A stretch of 32,920 nt of DNA, taken from NCBI GenBank assembly GCA_027596195.1, contig JADGJG010000189.1, forward strand, positions 1 to 32,920, given 5' to 3'. The notes under the pieces are model-generated. The model was not told the origin of the DNA. It saw nothing but the letters and a program-made list of their open reading frames with translations, and searched no databases. The position numbers and the translations under genes were made by a program. Source of the stretch: Podochytrium sp. JEL0797. Lineage: Eukaryota; Chytridiomycota; Chytridiomycetes; Chytridiales; Chytriomycetaceae. Positions 30,714 to 32,920 of this stretch are shown in pieces (the stretch's first letter is position 1; each line of letters opens with the position of its first letter).

Positions 30714-32920
30714 TTAATTGAGAAATTGAAGCGCCTCATAAATTCCAGCTGTTTTTAAAGTATCTGGATGCTTCTCTCCAAGAACTTGCTTGCGGCCCTG
30801 GAGACATTGGAGGCACAGTGGCTCTGCATCACCATACCTTCCTTGTGACACATATAATTCAGCCAGATCATTGAGAGAAGTAAGAGAGTCTGGATGTGTT
30901 GCTCCAAGGATTTGCTGTCTGTCCCTGAGACATTGGAGAAGTAGTTGCTCTGCAACACCAAACCTTCCTTGTGACTTATACAGCACAGCCAGATGGCTGA
31001 ATGTATCAAGAGTGACTGGATGCTTTTCTCCAAGTACTTGCTGCATGTCATTGAGACATTGGAGAAGCAGTGGCTCTGCATCACCATACCTTCCTTGTGA
31101 CTGGTACAATCCAGCCAGAGTGTCGAGTGAAGAAAGAGTGTTTGGATGCATTTCTCCAAGGACTTGCCGACTGCCCTTGAGACACTGCAGAAGCAGTGGC
31201 TCTGCATCGCCAAACCTCCCTTGTGACTCATAATGCGCAGCCAGATTGTTGAGCGTAGCAAGAGTGTCTGGATGCATGTCTCCAAGGACTTGCTGCCTGC
31301 CCTTGAGACATTGCAGATACAGTGGTTCTGCCTCAACATACCTTCCTTGCGACTCATACAACCCAGCCAGATTGTTGAGTGAAGAAAATGTGTCTGGATG
31401 CATGTCTCCAAGGACTTTCTGCCTGCCCTTGAGACATTGGAGAAACAATGGTTCTGCATCAACATATCTCCCTTGTGACTCATAAAGCACAGCCAGATTG
31501 TCGAGTGAAGAAAGAGTGTTTGGATGCTTTTCTCCATAGACTTGCTGCCAGCCCTTGAGACACTGCAGATACAGTGGCTCTGCATCAACATATCTCCCTT
31601 GTGACTCATAAAGCACAGCCAGATTGTTGACTGCAGAAAGAGTGTCTGGATGCATTTCTCCAAGGACTTGCTGCCTGCCCTTGAGACCTTTGAGAAGCAG
31701 TGGTTTTGCATCACTATACCTTCCTTGTGACTGGTATAATCCAGCTAGAGTGTTGAGTGAAGAAAGAGTGTTTGGATCCATTTCTCCGAAGACTTGCAGA
31801 TTGCCCTTGAGACACTCGAGAAGTAGTGGCTCTGCATCGCCAAACCTCCCTTGTGACTCATAAAGCACAGCCAGGTTGTTGAGTGCGGCAAGAGTGTCTG
31901 GATACATTTTTCGAACTTGCTGATTGCCCTTGAGATACTGGAGAAGCAGTGGTTCTGCATCCTGAAACTTTCCTTGTGACTTGTACAACAGAGCCAAATT
32001 GTTGAGTGTAGAAAGAGTGTCTGGATGTATTTCTCCAAGGACTTGCTGCCTGCCTGTGAGACATTGGAGAAGCAGTGGCTCTGCATCATCATGCCTTCCT
32101 TGCAAGTGATGGAAGCAACCAAGAGCATGGATCCAGTCAAAAGCATCCTCAGTTCCATCTGCACACAAGTCAATCTGATCCTGCAAAGACCTGACTGTCC
32201 AACCAGATAAGGTTTCAATGACTGTCTTGTTCAACTTGGAGAACCCTACAGTTTTGATGGCCTCAAATATAGCCTCTTTGTCACTTGGATTGGAGCTCTC
32301 ACTCCTCTGAGAGTCAATGCTGGCCAGAACAGAGTTGTAGTCTTCTGGACAGTTTCTTAATGTGTCCAAGAAGTTGGCTTCCTCAGATAGAGTCATGGCA
32401 ACGTGGAAGTTGGTGCTAGCTATGGTTGCAGTGTAGATTTCAAAGATGCACCAGACACGGTTGAGAGGGATGGGATTCAGAAATGGACTTATGATAAGCA
32501 CCACACTGCCAATCTCCTCAATGGCATTCTTGAACACAGTCTTCCACCAGACAAATGGCTTGGCATCAACATTGTGCTGAGAGTTTGAGAGCATGTCAAA
32601 CCAGATAATGGTGGTGGTTGGGTCTAGGTGGTTTGTTGTGGCAAAGTGGGACAGAGCATCCACAACTTCCAGAAACTTGCATTGCCAGGCATGGGAGACA
32701 AACCATTTGGCATCTTGGATGAGAGCTGCATCAACTGGATTCGTTGACAGGAAGAGTTGGGCACAGAGAGACAGTCCAGTATCTTGAGTCATGGGCTTGA
32801 GGTGTTTTGCACAAACATCAGAAGTGGTCAACTGTTCAAGAGCTTGACGACCACCCCACATCTTAATCAAGGTGTCAAGGAAGGAAAGTGGCACTCCTTT
32901 GATGGAATATGTCTTTGGAT
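30714..32920 (-). CDS. TIR-like domain protein with eleven TPRs, 5' end outside window
   Basis: This is the large last exon of a second TIR-like/TPR gene. It enters at the window edge with the same DNA as the start of the first gene's exon 8 (ATCCAAAGACATATTCCATC) and is open for about 735 codons. The TIR-like head has KWFVSHAWQCKF, IIWFDML, SVVLIISPFLN and RVWCIFEIYTA, so the Glu at the putative NADase position is kept. Eleven TPRs of 42 residues follow (consensus ESQGRYVDAEPLYLQCLKG), one of them a residue short (NQQVRKMYPD, near 31910). The C-terminus is ETLKTAGI-like, as in the first gene. Small upstream exons like those of copy 1 are expected beyond 32920. It points toward the first copy, 28 kb away. 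Confidence 0.9.
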   Translation of the reverse strand, partial: PKTYSIKGVPLSFLDTLIKMWGGRQALEQLTTSDVCAKHLKPMTQDTGLSLCAQLFLSTNPVDAALIQDAKWFVSHAWQCKFLEVVDALSHFATTNHLDPTTTIIWFDMLSNSQHNVDAKPFVWWKTVFKNAIEEIGSVVLIISPFLNPIPLNRVWCIFEIYTATIASTNFHVAMTLSEEANFLDTLRNCPEDYNSVLASIDSQRSESSNPSDKEAIFEAIKTVGFSKLNKTVIETLSGWTVRSLQDQIDLCADGTEDAFDWIHALGCFHHLQGRHDDAEPLLLQCLTGRQQVLGEIHPDTLSTLNNLALLYKSQGKFQDAEPLLLQYLKGNQQVRKMYPDTLAALNNLAVLYESQGRFGDAEPLLLECLKGNLQVFGEMDPNTLSSLNTLAGLYQSQGRYSDAKPLLLKGLKGRQQVLGEMHPDTLSAVNNLAVLYESQGRYVDAEPLYLQCLKGWQQVYGEKHPNTLSSLDNLAVLYESQGRYVDAEPLFLQCLKGRQKVLGDMHPDTFSSLNNLAGLYESQGRYVEAEPLYLQCLKGRQQVLGDMHPDTLATLNNLAAHYESQGRFGDAEPLLLQCLKGSRQVLGEMHPNTLSSLDTLAGLYQSQGRYGDAEPLLLQCLNDMQQVLGEKHPVTLDTFSHLAVLYKSQGRFGVAEQLLLQCLRDRQQILGATHPDSLTSLNDLAELYVSQGRYGDAEPLCLQCLQGRKQVLGEKHPDTLKTAGIYEALQFLN
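30741..32123 (-). repeat. Eleven tandem coding TPR units (about 126 bp each)
   Basis: Eleven in-frame units, ten of 126 bp and one of 123 bp (near 31910). Neighbouring units differ by a few bases and keep LYESQGRY...AEPL...CLKG. The array is four units longer than that of the copy at 327-2992. Confidence 0.9.

Noticed and set aside
30755..31714. A 319-codon frame in the TPR array with its own periodicity
   Set aside because: It is a second reading frame of the 126-bp repeats, so the repeat pattern alone explains its openness; the TPR frame is the coding one.

Overview
The window looks like nuclear DNA of a zoosporic (chytrid-like) fungus. Genes are dense and lie on both strands, with 50-250 bp gaps. 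Nearly every gene has short GT-AG introns (mostly 44-90 nt). The content is fungal or opisthokont housekeeping: mevalonate kinase, Nip7, RPA34, Gtr2/RagC, Sgf29 and an Snt1/NCoR-type corepressor. It also holds families typical of early-diverging fungi: kinesin-light-chain-type TPR proteins with a TIR-like head, and a plant-type LRR protein. The taxon is inferred from gene style, not from a marker gene. Layout: (1) 327-2992 (+), an eight-exon TIR-like/TPR gene. (2) 3043-5507 (-), a membrane-anchored USP30-like deubiquitinase. (3) 6114-6975 (+), a small LRR protein. (4) 7223-8542 (+), RNA polymerase I subunit RPA34. (5) 8828-10656 (+), a three-RRM RNA-binding protein. (6) 10657-11800, no protein gene, but a hairpin-rich stretch that may be an RNA gene. 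(7) 11801-13248 (-), Gtr2/RagC GTPase. (8) 13486-14514 (+), SAGA subunit Sgf29, followed by a decayed partial tandem copy at 14590-15326. (9) 15426-17054 (+), mevalonate kinase. (10) 17421-18095 (-), a Gln-rich protein. (11) 18319-19771 (+), a membrane protein of unknown function. (12) 19936-22773 (+), a tandem array of three Cys-rich, Ser/Thr-rich proteins with hydrophobic tails; the middle copy is frameshifted. (13) 23416-27758 (+), a three-SANT corepressor. (14) 27872-29039 (+), a class IV aminotransferase-like protein. (15) 29207-30155 (+), Nip7. (16) 30714-32920 (-), a second TIR-like/TPR gene that runs off the window. Several genes fall into shared themes. RPA34 and Nip7 serve ribosome production, and Gtr2 belongs to the TORC1 nutrient pathway that controls it. 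Sgf29 (SAGA) and the Snt1/NCoR homologue belong to opposing acetylation and deacetylation machines. I see no operon-like link between them. The two TIR-like/TPR genes sit at the edges and point at each other. They are very similar to each other in the TIR-like region but differ in TPR number (7 and 11), so they look like members of a fast-changing dispersed family around a stable gene block. Gene models were built by hand from splice signals. For each complete multi-exon model the exon lengths sum to an open frame, which is the main internal check. Exon coordinates are given in the entries.
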